From a virus: a DNA stretch of 56,193 bases. This document shows positions 6,890 through 16,821 of this stretch, one piece after another. The stretch's first letter is position 1. Every line of letters begins with the position of its first letter. Location: positions 1-56,193 of IMG/VR virus record IMGVR_UViG_3300033141_000787, one strand, 5' to 3'. A program made the translations under genes and the position numbers. The notes under the pieces are model-generated. The model saw nothing but the letters and a program-made list of their open reading frames with translations, had not been told where the DNA came from and made no database searches.

Positions 6890-9509
6890 AGCAGTATTTA
6901 CATATAACGATTTCAGCGGAGGTAGATGTACAGGACTTGACAGTACAAAACTACCACGCAATTATATCAGTGATTCTTATAACGTTATAGTAAACAATAC
7001 AGGTAGAATAGAGAGTATTAAAAGATTTAATAATAGTGCATACTGGGATGACTTAGATATGTCATATACCATTGACAGCTATGACAAAATATATCTATAC
7101 AATGCTCCATTTAAGTTTAGCTATCTCACTACCGGAGATATTACTGATAGTAGTGGTACTGCCTTAGTTACTACACCAACTGCTCACGGACTGTCAACAG
7201 GTGATACAGTAATTCATACTGGGTTTAGTGAACTATCATATAATGGTATTTTCACAGTAACTAAAATATCTAATACCACTTACACATTTGGGGTATCCTA
7301 CGTAATAACCGATTCGGGCGTACTACGTACAATAGTTGATACCACCTCTGATGTCCCAATGCTTGTAACTACTGTAGCCAATAGTAACGGCTATATTAGT
7401 ATATATCAGCTTGATAATACAAGCGGTGTGATGGAGGATATAACATACTTGTACAGCGGAGACGGTATAGTAACTATGTATAATGGTGATAACCATTTAT
7501 ATATATCTTACTTTGATTCTTCCGATACAGCAAATAATATTAGAAAACGCATATCAAGAGTAAATCATACAATATGCAGTACAGACACTATAGATACAGT
7601 AGATATTAGTAGTGTTACATATAGTGCCCCTACTAACTCTTTAATGGGTGAGATACCTAATAGCTGGAGTACTGCTTTCTGTATAAATAATGTAGATACG
7701 ACTAATAGTACTCAAACAGAATTATACTCAGCTGATATGGATGACTATAACATTGGTGGCTTTCCTACCGAAACTTACTATTTGTATTACTATAATGGAT
7801 TCGAACCTTCGACTGGTATATATAGTATAATTAGCCAGACGTATGATAGTGGTGCTGGGGAATACTATATAACAACTGATACCCGTGTTGGTAGTACGAT
7901 AAGCACGAGTGATAGATGGTTTGTATATCCTCCGGCGGGTAAGGGTATAGGTGTCTATATGCACCCTGTAGATACCGTGGGTGGCAAAGCAGGTACTTGG
8001 GATATAGGAGACTATGAAGTAGCTACGAGCTTCATATATATTGATGGTGCAGAATCCGAGCCTGTAAAAGTAGACGGCACTAATAAAACTACACTAAGTG
8101 GTAGTAACTCCGTAATGTCTGTAGCAATAGTCCTGACTTTACCATTCCCAAGTACTATAATTGGTAGTAGGGTATACTATAGGACTTACGGTAGCTCAGA
8201 AGAATGGAAATTACTGATTGATATAGACTTTACTAAAGGTTACAGATTAAGTACAAACACGGACTATTTAGGTACGTGGACGGTACAAGGTACACATAGT
8301 GGTTGTACCCTTATGAAATTATATGGAGGAATCACTGATTATCAGCATATAGCGGTATATAATCCAAGTGCCGAAACTTATAGAAGTATTAACGGTTATA
8401 GAGCTGACGAAGGTAGTGTAGAATTAGTCCCTAAATGTGTTGCAGTAGGGGGTAACAGAGCTTGGTTTGGAGCACCTACTATAAAAGACGTTGATGATAA
8501 TACCACCTATCATAATAGTAGAGTTTATTACAGTCCTATAGGTAAATACGGTGTTACCCCAACTTCCTATTATGTAGATATTATGCCTACAGATGGTAAG
8601 GAAGTAACAGCAATACTGTACTATGAGGGTAAGCTATTTATATTTAAGGGCACACTTGTATACATAGTAGACGTATCATCAGGGAACCCTCTAACATGGT
8701 ATGTACAATCTCATTTTGATTGTGGTGGTGATGACTCTATAACTGATAATAATATAACAATAACTGATTATGGGCCTGTTTGGGTATGCTCTACAGGATG
8801 CTATATATATAATAGCAATGATGGTACTATTAACAACCTTGTATATAGAGCTATTAATGGTATAGATGTAATGACTCAGAACGATTGGGGTTCATACGTA
8901 TCAGCTCCTAATAGCAGGGTTGGATATAATAAGTACTATAAGGAACTAATAGTTATAGGGAATTATGACTTTACCTTAAACACTGATAGAACATATATAC
9001 TTGATATGTCAAGTATGGCATGGGCTATTGGTGATGCTACTGGAGAATCAGCAATTAAGTATACTAACATGATAAACTACAATCAGCATCTATTTACTAT
9101 AGGTCAGTCTGGCTCTTCAAAACCAGAAGTAATGTACTGGGGTATCAATAGTTTAAGTAGTTCTAATTCTATGACTATATATACTAAGATGGAAGACTTT
9201 GACCTTCCAGATAAAGCAAAATACATATACTCGGTACGGTTAAAACATGGTAGTACAGCTTCTATAAATATCAGTGTATCTTATAAACGCATAAATACAG
9301 ACGGTACTGAAGATTCTTCTTATACAGCCATTAGTACAGAAGCTATAAGTGCCGATGGTTATACAATATATACATTAAGCACACCAATAGTGTGCCAAGC
9401 TATACAATTCAAGGTATCTATAGAAAGTGTTATACCATCAACCTATGATTATCACTTAGATGAAATAGGTGTGGAGTATAGAGCGATTTATAAATCAATT
9501 CCAACGTAA
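6882..9509 (+). CDS. Large beta-rich tail protein (nozzle / tail tubular B-like)
   Basis: The start is the ATG at 6882, with AGGAGG ending 5 bases upstream; the GTG at 6876 lies in the ribosome binding site itself. The 875-residue protein opens with MPKAVFTYNDFSGG and NVIVNNTGRIE, a beginning typical of podoviral nozzle or stabilisation proteins that state the gene positions of virion monomers. It continues as Tyr/Ser/Thr-rich beta strands with repeated YY, YI and DTSG turns, as in a beta-propeller-bearing tail tube. Length and position before the ejection proteins fit the T7 gp12/P22 gp10 functional class. Homology to either is inferred, not shown. Confidence 0.65.
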   Translation: MPKAVFTYNDFSGGRCTGLDSTKLPRNYISDSYNVIVNNTGRIESIKRFNNSAYWDDLDMSYTIDSYDKIYLYNAPFKFSYLTTGDITDSSGTALVTTPTAHGLSTGDTVIHTGFSELSYNGIFTVTKISNTTYTFGVSYVITDSGVLRTIVDTTSDVPMLVTTVANSNGYISIYQLDNTSGVMEDITYLYSGDGIVTMYNGDNHLYISYFDSSDTANNIRKRISRVNHTICSTDTIDTVDISSVTYSAPTNSLMGEIPNSWSTAFCINNVDTTNSTQTELYSADMDDYNIGGFPTETYYLYYYNGFEPSTGIYSIISQTYDSGAGEYYITTDTRVGSTISTSDRWFVYPPAGKGIGVYMHPVDTVGGKAGTWDIGDYEVATSFIYIDGAESEPVKVDGTNKTTLSGSNSVMSVAIVLTLPFPSTIIGSRVYYRTYGSSEEWKLLIDIDFTKGYRLSTNTDYLGTWTVQGTHSGCTLMKLYGGITDYQHIAVYNPSAETYRSINGYRADEGSVELVPKCVAVGGNRAWFGAPTIKDVDDNTTYHNSRVYYSPIGKYGVTPTSYYVDIMPTDGKEVTAILYYEGKLFIFKGTLVYIVDVSSGNPLTWYVQSHFDCGGDDSITDNNITITDYGPVWVCSTGCYIYNSNDGTINNLVYRAINGIDVMTQNDWGSYVSAPNSRVGYNKYYKELIVIGNYDFTLNTDRTYILDMSSMAWAIGDATGESAIKYTNMINYNQHLFTIGQSGSSKPEVMYWGINSLSSSNSMTIYTKMEDFDLPDKAKYIYSVRLKHGSTASINISVSYKRINTDGTEDSSYTAISTEAISADGYTIYTLSTPIVCQAIQFKVSIESVIPSTYDYHLDEIGVEYRAIYKSIPT

Positions 9510-9518
9510 GAGGTCACT

Positions 9519-9734
9519 ATGGGGGCTACACTTAATGTTACAAAAAGGGAGTTAGAGGCTGTTAAAAAACAGCTTACTATAACTAAACAAGATAGGATAA
9601 CTACTACTACAAGTATACCGACTGTAAGTAATATCGGCGACGACGAACTTAAATTTGTATTAGAGGGGGGTGTACTGTACTTGTACAGGAAGGTCAATGG
9701 TGAGCTGTATAGAGTAGAATTTACAAAGGTATGA
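9519..9734 (+). CDS. Small virion-region protein with helical start and beta tail
   Basis: The 71-residue protein has an N-terminal helix (KRELEAVKKQLTITKQ) and a beta C-terminus (DDELKFVLEGGVLYLY, ELYRVEF). GAGGT precedes the ATG. The C-terminal module is repeated, diverged and in another frame, at 9733-9822 just downstream. Similar short proteins with a coiled coil followed by a beta tail are frequent next to podoviral tail genes. No function assigned. Confidence 0.6.
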   Translation: MGATLNVTKRELEAVKKQLTITKQDRITTTTSIPTVSNIGDDELKFVLEGGVLYLYRKVNGELYRVEFTKV

Positions 9735-9822
9735 TAATGAAGATATTAAATTTATATTTGACAATGTTACATTGTATTTGTATACTAAAGATAGAGGAAT
9801 ACTATTATATAAGGAGGTTATT
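9733..9822 (+). pseudogene. Remnant duplicate of the preceding gene's C-terminal module
   Basis: Frame +1 from 9733 reads DNEDIKFIFDN, LYLYTKD and GILLYKEV, matching DDELKFVLEGG, LYLYRKV and GELYRVEF in the gene at 9519-9734. It has no start codon of its own and runs in frame into the gene starting at GTG 9823. It is best read as a truncated tandem duplicate. A sigma-70-like promoter lies inside it. Confidence 0.5.
9758..9786 (+). promoter_or_regulatory. Near-consensus sigma-70 promoter
   Basis: TTGACA (9758-9763), 17 bases, then TATACT (9781-9786). Transcription would begin near 9793 and run into the ejection-protein genes from 9823. The site overlaps coding-like remnant DNA, so part of the match could be accidental, but the hexamers and spacing are close to ideal. 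Confidence 0.55.
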
Positions 9823-10377
9823 GTGGCTACAGCATCAGCGTATAACAGGTTAAGTACTGCGTATGCTAAGTATGCAGGTGTTAAACGTAGTACTATGTCA
9901 TTAAGTTCTCGTATAGCCGAGATAAGGCGTAAAATCAAAGAGGACGAGGAGCGGTTTAAAGAACGCCAATTGTTCTTAAAGGCTGCTTATAATGTGGCTA
10001 CTATGGCAAGTGAACGTGCCCAGCGTAGTGCTGATTATGCTGCTGGAACAAAGGCATTAGGTATAGATACTAAACTTAGTCTTACAGATAGATTAGGTAT
10101 AACATCTGCTGTACCTAAAGGGCCTACTATAGGAGATATAACTCAATATGGTGATGTAATAACACCTCCAACAGAACCTCAAGTTACCAGGACAATACAA
10201 GATGAGTTTATGAAACCGAGCCCAGTACCGTCAAGTATGAGATATGCTACAATACCTACATATAGTACAAGTCTCGCTGTTCAGCTTGGGGCATCTAAAC
10301 GTACTGGAGGATTATTAAGTGATATACTTGAAGAACAGTTAAGAAGAACAAGTAAGCCTATAAGTGGTTTACAGTAA
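9823..10377 (+). CDS. Virion/ejection-region protein, helical
   Basis: GTG at 9823 is preceded by AAGGAGG with 5 bases of spacing and is chosen over the TTG at 9772. The 184-residue protein is alpha-helical and rich in Lys, Arg and Ala in its first half (RLSTAYAKYAG, IAEIRRKIKEDEERFKERQ), then low in order with many Pro and Thr. It is the first of four consecutive genes between the nozzle-like gene and the strand switch that look like ejected internal proteins. No family recognised. Confidence 0.55.
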   Translation: MATASAYNRLSTAYAKYAGVKRSTMSLSSRIAEIRRKIKEDEERFKERQLFLKAAYNVATMASERAQRSADYAAGTKALGIDTKLSLTDRLGITSAVPKGPTIGDITQYGDVITPPTEPQVTRTIQDEFMKPSPVPSSMRYATIPTYSTSLAVQLGASKRTGGLLSDILEEQLRRTSKPISGLQ

Positions 10378-10389
10378 GGAGTGGTTAAT

Positions 10390-10911
10390 ATGGCACTACC
10401 TTTAATAGTAACACTTGGGTATATGGGATTTCAGATAGGTAGTTCTATTCTTTCAAGCTATAAACAAGGATTACGAGAGAAAGAATTACGTAGCGTATAT
10501 CTTAAAGGACTCCAATCTTTAACGGAGGCTAAGAAACCTATAGAAGAAATGTATGCTGCCCGCAAAGATATAATATCATCACAGCGTGGCACTGCACTTG
10601 GTCAGCTCACTGCTACAACAGGGTATAAATTCCGAGATATAGGTACTGAATTTAGTAGTATATTAGGACGTAGTGGATTCGCTGAATCAGGTATTGCCCG
10701 ATTAATGCGAGAAGATAAGGCTGAACGTCTCGGGGCACAATATTTGTACGGCAGAGGTACATTACTCGATAAATTTAATGAACAGCTATTAAGTGCGTCA
10801 CAGGAATATCAAGATAGGCTTAGTGAATTAGCTTCCGCCAGAGCAGAGTTAGAGACAGGCTATGTATCAGCAGGCGGTAGCCTTAAAGCCTTAGAAAGTT
10901 TATATAGATAA
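10390..10911 (+). CDS. Small internal virion (ejection) protein, T7 gp14-like layout
   Basis: The start is ATG 10390, 7 bases after AAGGAG. The 173-residue protein has an N-terminal hydrophobic helix (LPLIVTLGYMGFQIGSSIL) followed by long basic amphipathic helices and Ala-rich segments. A small protein with one membrane-like helix, followed by a medium and then a very large helical protein, is the gene order of podoviral ejectosomes (T7 gp14, gp15, gp16). The role is inferred from this layout rather than from sequence identity. Confidence 0.5.
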   Translation: MALPLIVTLGYMGFQIGSSILSSYKQGLREKELRSVYLKGLQSLTEAKKPIEEMYAARKDIISSQRGTALGQLTATTGYKFRDIGTEFSSILGRSGFAESGIARLMREDKAERLGAQYLYGRGTLLDKFNEQLLSASQEYQDRLSELASARAELETGYVSAGGSLKALESLYR

Positions 10912-10934
10912 AATTAATGAAAGGTAGGTAAGTT

Positions 10935-12182
10935 ATGGCTTTAGGAACAGCAGCTCACGCAGCAGAGGTTATGCAAGCTATAGCCGAAGTTGGCAACAGG
11001 AGCGTTAGAGCAGCAGAAATTAAAGATGAACAGGCTCTAAAGATTGCTCTTACATTATATGCTGAACAGTCCGAAAGTCAGCGTAGAGCTTACGAAATGC
11101 AGTTAGCTACTGCACTTCAGGAATATAGTAACATACAGGCTCAGAAACGTGAGGCCTTGAAATCATTAGCCAAGATTGGCTTAATGGATAAGGCTAAGGG
11201 GAATCTTGATACTGTAAGTGCTGACTTCCAGGCTATACTTAATAAAGAGGTTGATAATAAAGAACTTAAGTTAAGCACATTGGCTCAGCAGGAATCCTTC
11301 TATCAGGGTAAGATACATGCTGCATCACAGCTTGTTAGTAGGGAAGCTGCTAATTTGAATAAAGCACTTAACCTGTTGAGTGCGTATAGTAGAGGACAAA
11401 GAAGTCCGTTGCTTGGTGAGGCTATTAAAATATCTACTGCTGATAGAGATTTTATAGCTGATAAGAAGGAAGTTGAAGCTATTGTAAATATGGCTAAGAA
11501 GGCAGGTTACAGCGATGCAGAAATACAAGGACTTACAAGTCAGTTATCTGAAGCCTTAGCTAAGGCACAAGAGGCAAATATTAAACAGCAGCAGATAGAC
11601 TTAATGAAACAGCAATTAAGTATTGAAGCTCTTAAATACGGGCCAGAGGCTAAACCTGATATTGGTAGACTTACTGAGATTGCTAACACTGCACTTGCTT
11701 CTCGCCTATCTTTGATTCCTAAAGAAGATATAGAAGCCAGAAGACAAGCGTATAGTGAATGGGAGACTTGGGCTGATAGGTTATACAAGCAGTATGGATA
11801 TAAAGGATTACCTACAGGTATGTTTGATACCAGTAGATTACCTGTTACCGAAAAAGAGCCATCAATATGGGCTAAAATATTTGGCGGTGAAACAACTACC
11901 GAGGCTGCGATTAACATGTATCAGGACGTATATGATTACTTTAAGAGTGGTGGATTATTCAAATATCTATTTGATAGCAATGCAGCAACTCCTACTAAAG
12001 AGCCTATGGTAGGGCCTACAATACCACGTGATATATTAAGAGAGCGTAGTAGGCCAAGGAAAAAGACTAAGAGTACTACCACTAAAACTACTAAGACTAA
12101 AAAGAGTACACCTTCTACAAAGCAGAGATTGATACAGGTTGGTCTTAATTATCATACAAATGGATTAAAGGGGTTATTCTAA
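10935..12182 (+). CDS. Medium internal virion (ejection) protein
   Basis: The 415-residue, almost entirely alpha-helical protein is rich in Ala, Gln, Glu and Lys. Its C-terminus (about 365-400) is strongly basic with Lys-Thr repeats (KKTKSTTTKTTKTKK), suited to binding DNA or membranes. GGTAGG precedes its ATG. It lies between the small and large ejection candidates, matching the place of gp15-type proteins. It ends at TAA followed by an A-run directly before the next ATG. Confidence 0.5.
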   Translation: MALGTAAHAAEVMQAIAEVGNRSVRAAEIKDEQALKIALTLYAEQSESQRRAYEMQLATALQEYSNIQAQKREALKSLAKIGLMDKAKGNLDTVSADFQAILNKEVDNKELKLSTLAQQESFYQGKIHAASQLVSREAANLNKALNLLSAYSRGQRSPLLGEAIKISTADRDFIADKKEVEAIVNMAKKAGYSDAEIQGLTSQLSEALAKAQEANIKQQQIDLMKQQLSIEALKYGPEAKPDIGRLTEIANTALASRLSLIPKEDIEARRQAYSEWETWADRLYKQYGYKGLPTGMFDTSRLPVTEKEPSIWAKIFGGETTTEAAINMYQDVYDYFKSGGLFKYLFDSNAATPTKEPMVGPTIPRDILRERSRPRKKTKSTTTKTTKTKKSTPSTKQRLIQVGLNYHTNGLKGLF

Positions 12183-12187
12183 AAAAA

Positions 12188-15100
12188 ATGCCTGAGAGCT
12201 ACGTAGATATAGATAGACTATTAGAGCATACTATAATAGGGTACGACTATCCTAATAAGAAGTATGTGCCTGATAGGTCATTCTTTGTAGACGCTTTTAA
12301 TACAGTTGCAGCAGGCGGACTTGATGCTGTGGAAATGGTAGCTAAAGCTTTATCTTCTGCTGGTATACCTGCTGAGGGCGTAGTTAATTCAATACGTCAA
12401 TATAAAGCTTCAGCTACTTGGGACGACCCTTCAAGACAGTATTATGAAGATGGTGCAAGACGTACTGTAATGGATATATTACGCTCTGCGTCTCAGAGTC
12501 TTGGTACTCGGAGTATTGGTATACTTGCCGGTGGACTTGCAGGATTGGTTACAGCAGGCCCTGCTGGTATGGTAGGTGGAGCTGCTATAGGAGCTACCGC
12601 TACAGGAGGCCCTGTATACGGCTTATCTACCTATTATGATTTTATGGAAGACGCCAAGAATCATGGAATACCTATAGATACAGTACGTAATGATGCTATC
12701 CTTGCTGCCGTTACTGAGGGTGGTTTGGAAATGGCTTCAGACCTTATATTTGGTAGGTTGATGGGTCTATTTGGCAAAAGCGGGAAAGAGGCTACTAAAG
12801 GATTTATGAAGTCATTAACTGAAAAGACAACAGTATCACAGTTTACTAAGAAGTTCTTACTGTCCTATGCCAAGGTTGCATCAGAGGAAATACCTACCGA
12901 GTTAGCACAAGATTACTTTGGCTATCATATTAGAAAGAATGCAGGATTGCCGGTAACTACTGACCTTGCCCAGAGCCTTAAACAGACCGCCGTAGTTACC
13001 GCTGGTACATCAGCCTTGTTTGCTCTTGGTGGTCTTGGTGGTTTAGAGCTTAGGAAGAAATTTATAAAGTCTCAGATTGATGCAGCGGCGGTACTTAGTG
13101 AGATAGCAGATAATCCAGAGGCGGAACTTACAGAGCAGCAAGTAACTAAACTACAAGAAGTTAATCAGGTACGGGCATTAGCAATAGATGAGTATAATAA
13201 GTATAAGGAAGACCAGGAAAAAGGCCGTAGAACTTTAGTTGACTTAATAGCTATAGCAAGTAGGTTAGGACCTGTACTGCTTTGGGACTTAAAGTATAGA
13301 CCGGTTAACGCAAAGGGAGAGCCTGTATTAGGATTAGCCTTTAAAGGACGTGGAGTTGCCACATTACCACACCCTCTTGTAGTAGGTCATGAGATTGGCC
13401 ATAGGATGGTTGACCATAAACTGCTTGATTACAATAAGCCTGGAATACCTAAAAATGAACTTATACGTGTAAGCAGACTACACAGGAAGTCGGTATATAG
13501 AGGTATGTATCCAGATGCACCTCAGTCAGCTATTAATAAAGAAGTTGATAAACGTGCATATAAAGGACAGGAAGACCAGGACTCAATCAGTGAAGCTATC
13601 GGAGATTTTGTAGGGCTGTACCTATATATGCCTGAGATAGTCAGTAAGATGGCTCCAAGAACATCTGAAGTATTAGGGCCTCAAATTGACAGAATAACAC
13701 GCATTCCTCAAGACTATGCTGAAACCAAGGCTATGATTACTGAATATAGTGCACGCATAGCCAGAAGGTTTGTCGGCTTTGCCATGGAGGTTAAAGCCAA
13801 AAAGCAGGCAGATAAGCCATTTGCTGCACCTGAAGAACCTACCTCGAAAGACGTATTTAATGAGGAGCTTAATAATAGGGTAGGCCCTCAAGCGTTCGCT
13901 GAGGATATAGCTGATGAATTTGATGCTGTATCTAAAATCATTCAGGACGAGTTAGGAATAACTGATGATGCTAAATTAGGCTTCATGGCCAATACCATTA
14001 TAAAGCGTGGAGGATTACCAGAAGAAGCTACCGCACGTAAAAGATATTTACAGACTGTCGAATGGGCTGCAAGTAAGGTAATAAAAACTCAGAAGAAAGG
14101 TATTACTAATCTGTTTAATCCGTGGGTATCTATACGATATGGCTTTGCTGACCTTGAAGCTAAGACTGGTGTAGTTGGTTTACATAAGGACGCCAAGAGC
14201 TTTATGTATAAAACCGGGCAGTCCCATTATAATAGCAGTACACGTATAGATAGAATGTTCAGAGATAATGATATTGACCCCAGTAAGTTAGCTGATGACC
14301 CAGAGACTATTAAACAGGTAGTAGATTGGCTTTACGAGAAGGACGATAAGAAACGTGAAGCTATAACTTCAAAAATGAGCCCTTACGCATTAAAGGTAGC
14401 CAAGGTAGTACATAATGAATTGCAAGGTGAAACAGCTACTAATATAAGAATATCAAGGTGGCTTATGTGGCGTAGTATACCACGTAAGACTCTTGAGGAA
14501 TATCTGCAATTATATCATAGAGTTACAAGTAATAAAGCCTCACGTGAAGATATAAAACGCTATGGTAAGCTCCAAGGATATTTTGAGTCAATACTTCCTC
14601 CTGACTTAAAACCGGAATACGGAGTAGCTACAAGAGGGGCAAACTCAGTAATTATAAACCGTGGACTTACCTTAGAGGAGGCTAAAAAGGAAGCTGGAAA
14701 AGATAAGAAAGCATATAAGGTAGTACAGCTAACATCAGGACTTGAGGAATTATTAGACGCCGATGCTGTATATGAATCAGAGGGTATGGAAGGTTTACGT
14801 AAGTTCCTAAGTACTAAAACTTGGGGTACTCGTAAACATTACTATATGAGTAGTATAGAGCTTGATAATGCGTTAGAGCAGTTTGTTGGTAATATAACCT
14901 CGCCAGGAGTCTTAGGTAAGCATACAACGCCATCAGCACGTCCTGGAGCAAAACTTAGGGAATCTCATACAAGAACTACAGAAGGAATACCTAAAGACGC
15001 TGAAACATTCTTACCTGACCTGTACAACCATATTCAGCGTGCTGCTATGATAGCAGATGTTGGTATTGATATGTTGAAGCTGTCTGACAAGTTTATGACA

Positions 15101-16507
15101 GCAATGCCTAAAACCAGAGATGCTAACAGTCAAATACGTGTATTTAAAAGATTTGTGATGAATGCTATGGGGCTTGATGAATCTGCTCCGGTAGCTGTAA
15201 GAACAGTTGAAAAGATTAATAGATTCTTCTGGCAGACTTACCCACTTGCAATAAGCCGTATATTATGGTACTCATTCAGAAACTTGGCACAGAATATGAT
15301 TGCCGGCGGACAGTTAAATATCGGGGAGGCTGTCAAGTCAGGTCTCACAATAGCTACGTCTGGGCCAAGCGACTTGTTAAGAAAGCACTTCTCACTCAAC
15401 TTTAAATCTACTATATCACAGAAATTACCTATCTTCAGGCACTTTATGATGATGGAACATGATGTAGTGGATAAAAAATATAAACGGAAGATGACAAGAA
15501 TACTCGATACTTTAGGGCAAGCTATACCATTCTCAGATGAAGTTAACAGAATGCTATTGTTCCCTATAGTACATGATATAGCTGAGCGTAATATCAATGC
15601 TTACAAAGAGGGTAAGATTAATTTTGAACAACTGGCTAAACGTGCCGGACTTAATAACTTACACCCACAAGAGCTATTAGATATACAGGATTTACTTAAA
15701 CAAGGTAATTACGAAGATGCCATATTTGAGATAGCTGCTACCAAGGTAGCTAATACCCACTTCAGATATAGAGTAGCTGAACGTTCAGGAGTAGAACAGC
15801 ATAGAACTGCAAGACCATTAACAGGATTATATAACTGGCCTCGTGGACTTGTTGAATCTCTGTACTACAATGGAATAAAGCCATTTGTTGTAGGTATGGA
15901 AACTAAAAATTATAATGTGGCATTCTCAGGATTAACAGCACTTACTAAAGTACTTGGCGGTATGTTTGTAGCACGTGAACTGCTCAAAAAGATATTAGGT
16001 AAAAAAGATGAATATGGAGCATACGATACCTTTAATACTATATTCGGATACGCTCCTGGTAGTGCCGGACTCGGATTAGCAATGAGTGTATTTGAAGATT
16101 TCAAACGTGCACATGATTACGCTCGTGATGGTAATATAGATAAGGCATTCTTTACCTTATTAGATAGAGCAGCTTACCACTTGCCTTTAATAGCTGATAC
16201 TATTAATGCTTATGAAGCCTTACATGATAGGCGTGGAGTTAAGATGATGAGGCTTCTTGAAGCTAAAATTTATAAAGCCACTAAAGAGCCCGGTAAATCA
16301 GCTAAGAGGACTGCCGTAGAGAAATGGCAGCATATACTATTTGGTACTGAGGAAATACCACAATCTGAGGAGGCCAGGAAGCTGGCCAGAGAAAGAGAAA
16401 AAGCATTAAGGAAATTATATAGACAGTTAGGCATAAAATCTCCACTACTGAGTGCTGAAAATGCACTTGATATAGATAAATTGCTTAGACGATATAGTGT
16501 TATATAG
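12188..16507 (+). CDS. Giant ejection protein with zinc-metalloprotease motif
   Basis: The 1439-residue protein begins 5 bases after the previous stop, with no good ribosome binding site, so translational reinitiation is likely. Residues about 100-150 are Gly/Ala-rich and hydrophobic (SIGILAGGLAGLVTAGPAG), like membrane-inserting parts of internal virion proteins. Residues 401-405 are HEIGH in the context VVGHEIGHRMVDHK, with a candidate third ligand Glu469 in SISEAIGDF, which is the gluzincin pattern. The remainder is helical and basic. A protease carried in the capsid and injected, or acting on the cell wall or on capsid proteins, is plausible. It ends with TAG at the convergence point, 5 bp from the opposing gene. 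Confidence 0.65.
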   Translation: MPESYVDIDRLLEHTIIGYDYPNKKYVPDRSFFVDAFNTVAAGGLDAVEMVAKALSSAGIPAEGVVNSIRQYKASATWDDPSRQYYEDGARRTVMDILRSASQSLGTRSIGILAGGLAGLVTAGPAGMVGGAAIGATATGGPVYGLSTYYDFMEDAKNHGIPIDTVRNDAILAAVTEGGLEMASDLIFGRLMGLFGKSGKEATKGFMKSLTEKTTVSQFTKKFLLSYAKVASEEIPTELAQDYFGYHIRKNAGLPVTTDLAQSLKQTAVVTAGTSALFALGGLGGLELRKKFIKSQIDAAAVLSEIADNPEAELTEQQVTKLQEVNQVRALAIDEYNKYKEDQEKGRRTLVDLIAIASRLGPVLLWDLKYRPVNAKGEPVLGLAFKGRGVATLPHPLVVGHEIGHRMVDHKLLDYNKPGIPKNELIRVSRLHRKSVYRGMYPDAPQSAINKEVDKRAYKGQEDQDSISEAIGDFVGLYLYMPEIVSKMAPRTSEVLGPQIDRITRIPQDYAETKAMITEYSARIARRFVGFAMEVKAKKQADKPFAAPEEPTSKDVFNEELNNRVGPQAFAEDIADEFDAVSKIIQDELGITDDAKLGFMANTIIKRGGLPEEATARKRYLQTVEWAASKVIKTQKKGITNLFNPWVSIRYGFADLEAKTGVVGLHKDAKSFMYKTGQSHYNSSTRIDRMFRDNDIDPSKLADDPETIKQVVDWLYEKDDKKREAITSKMSPYALKVAKVVHNELQGETATNIRISRWLMWRSIPRKTLEEYLQLYHRVTSNKASREDIKRYGKLQGYFESILPPDLKPEYGVATRGANSVIINRGLTLEEAKKEAGKDKKAYKVVQLTSGLEELLDADAVYESEGMEGLRKFLSTKTWGTRKHYYMSSIELDNALEQFVGNITSPGVLGKHTTPSARPGAKLRESHTRTTEGIPKDAETFLPDLYNHIQRAAMIADVGIDMLKLSDKFMTAMPKTRDANSQIRVFKRFVMNAMGLDESAPVAVRTVEKINRFFWQTYPLAISRILWYSFRNLAQNMIAGGQLNIGEAVKSGLTIATSGPSDLLRKHFSLNFKSTISQKLPIFRHFMMMEHDVVDKKYKRKMTRILDTLGQAIPFSDEVNRMLLFPIVHDIAERNINAYKEGKINFEQLAKRAGLNNLHPQELLDIQDLLKQGNYEDAIFEIAATKVANTHFRYRVAERSGVEQHRTARPLTGLYNWPRGLVESLYYNGIKPFVVGMETKNYNVAFSGLTALTKVLGGMFVARELLKKILGKKDEYGAYDTFNTIFGYAPGSAGLGLAMSVFEDFKRAHDYARDGNIDKAFFTLLDRAAYHLPLIADTINAYEALHDRRGVKMMRLLEAKIYKATKEPGKSAKRTAVEKWQHILFGTEEIPQSEEARKLAREREKALRKLYRQLGIKSPLLSAENALDIDKLLRRYSVI

Positions 16508-16512
16508 CAATC

Positions 16513-16821
16513 TTAATTCCTAAGTTTATCAAGTTTTTCTTTATGCTCAATCATTAAATTGAGCAATCTCTTATAGATACCATGAGGTAGGTTTTCCTGC
16601 ATCCATGTAAATATCTTCTTAGCTTGATATTCCAGAAACTCAGGGCGTCTTAACTGCTCATAATCAGTAGACTTCATATATATATGAAGATTCCTGGACT
16701 CTGTTGGAAGCTCAGCAGTACTATATCCGTACTTACGCTTTAGATTCCTCGGCAGTTTGCATAATCCAGCCATTTCCAACACTATATCGTCTTTTATTTC
16801 ATGTCTTCTTGACTTACTCAT
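16513..16821 (-). CDS. Basic helical protein of unknown function
   Basis: The 102-residue protein is rich in Lys, Arg and Glu (LPRNLKRKYGY, MIEHKEKLDKLRN) with no membrane segment or Cys. It is the last gene of the minus block and ends 5 bp from the stop of the plus block, leaving no room for a separate terminator. Its ATG overlaps the upstream gene's stop (TAATG), so the two are probably co-translated. Confidence 0.6.
   Translation of the reverse strand: MSKSRRHEIKDDIVLEMAGLCKLPRNLKRKYGYSTAELPTESRNLHIYMKSTDYEQLRRPEFLEYQAKKIFTWMQENLPHGIYKRLLNLMIEHKEKLDKLRN

Noticed and set aside
15238-15597. 119-residue minus-strand ORF inside the giant ejection gene
   Set aside because: It lies entirely antisense to a long confident gene, lacks a ribosome binding site and has shadow-type composition.
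16505-16515. Bidirectional terminator at the convergence of the two blocks
   Set aside because: Only 5 bp separate the two stop codons and no stem followed by a T-run is found there. Any terminator would have to lie inside the genes.
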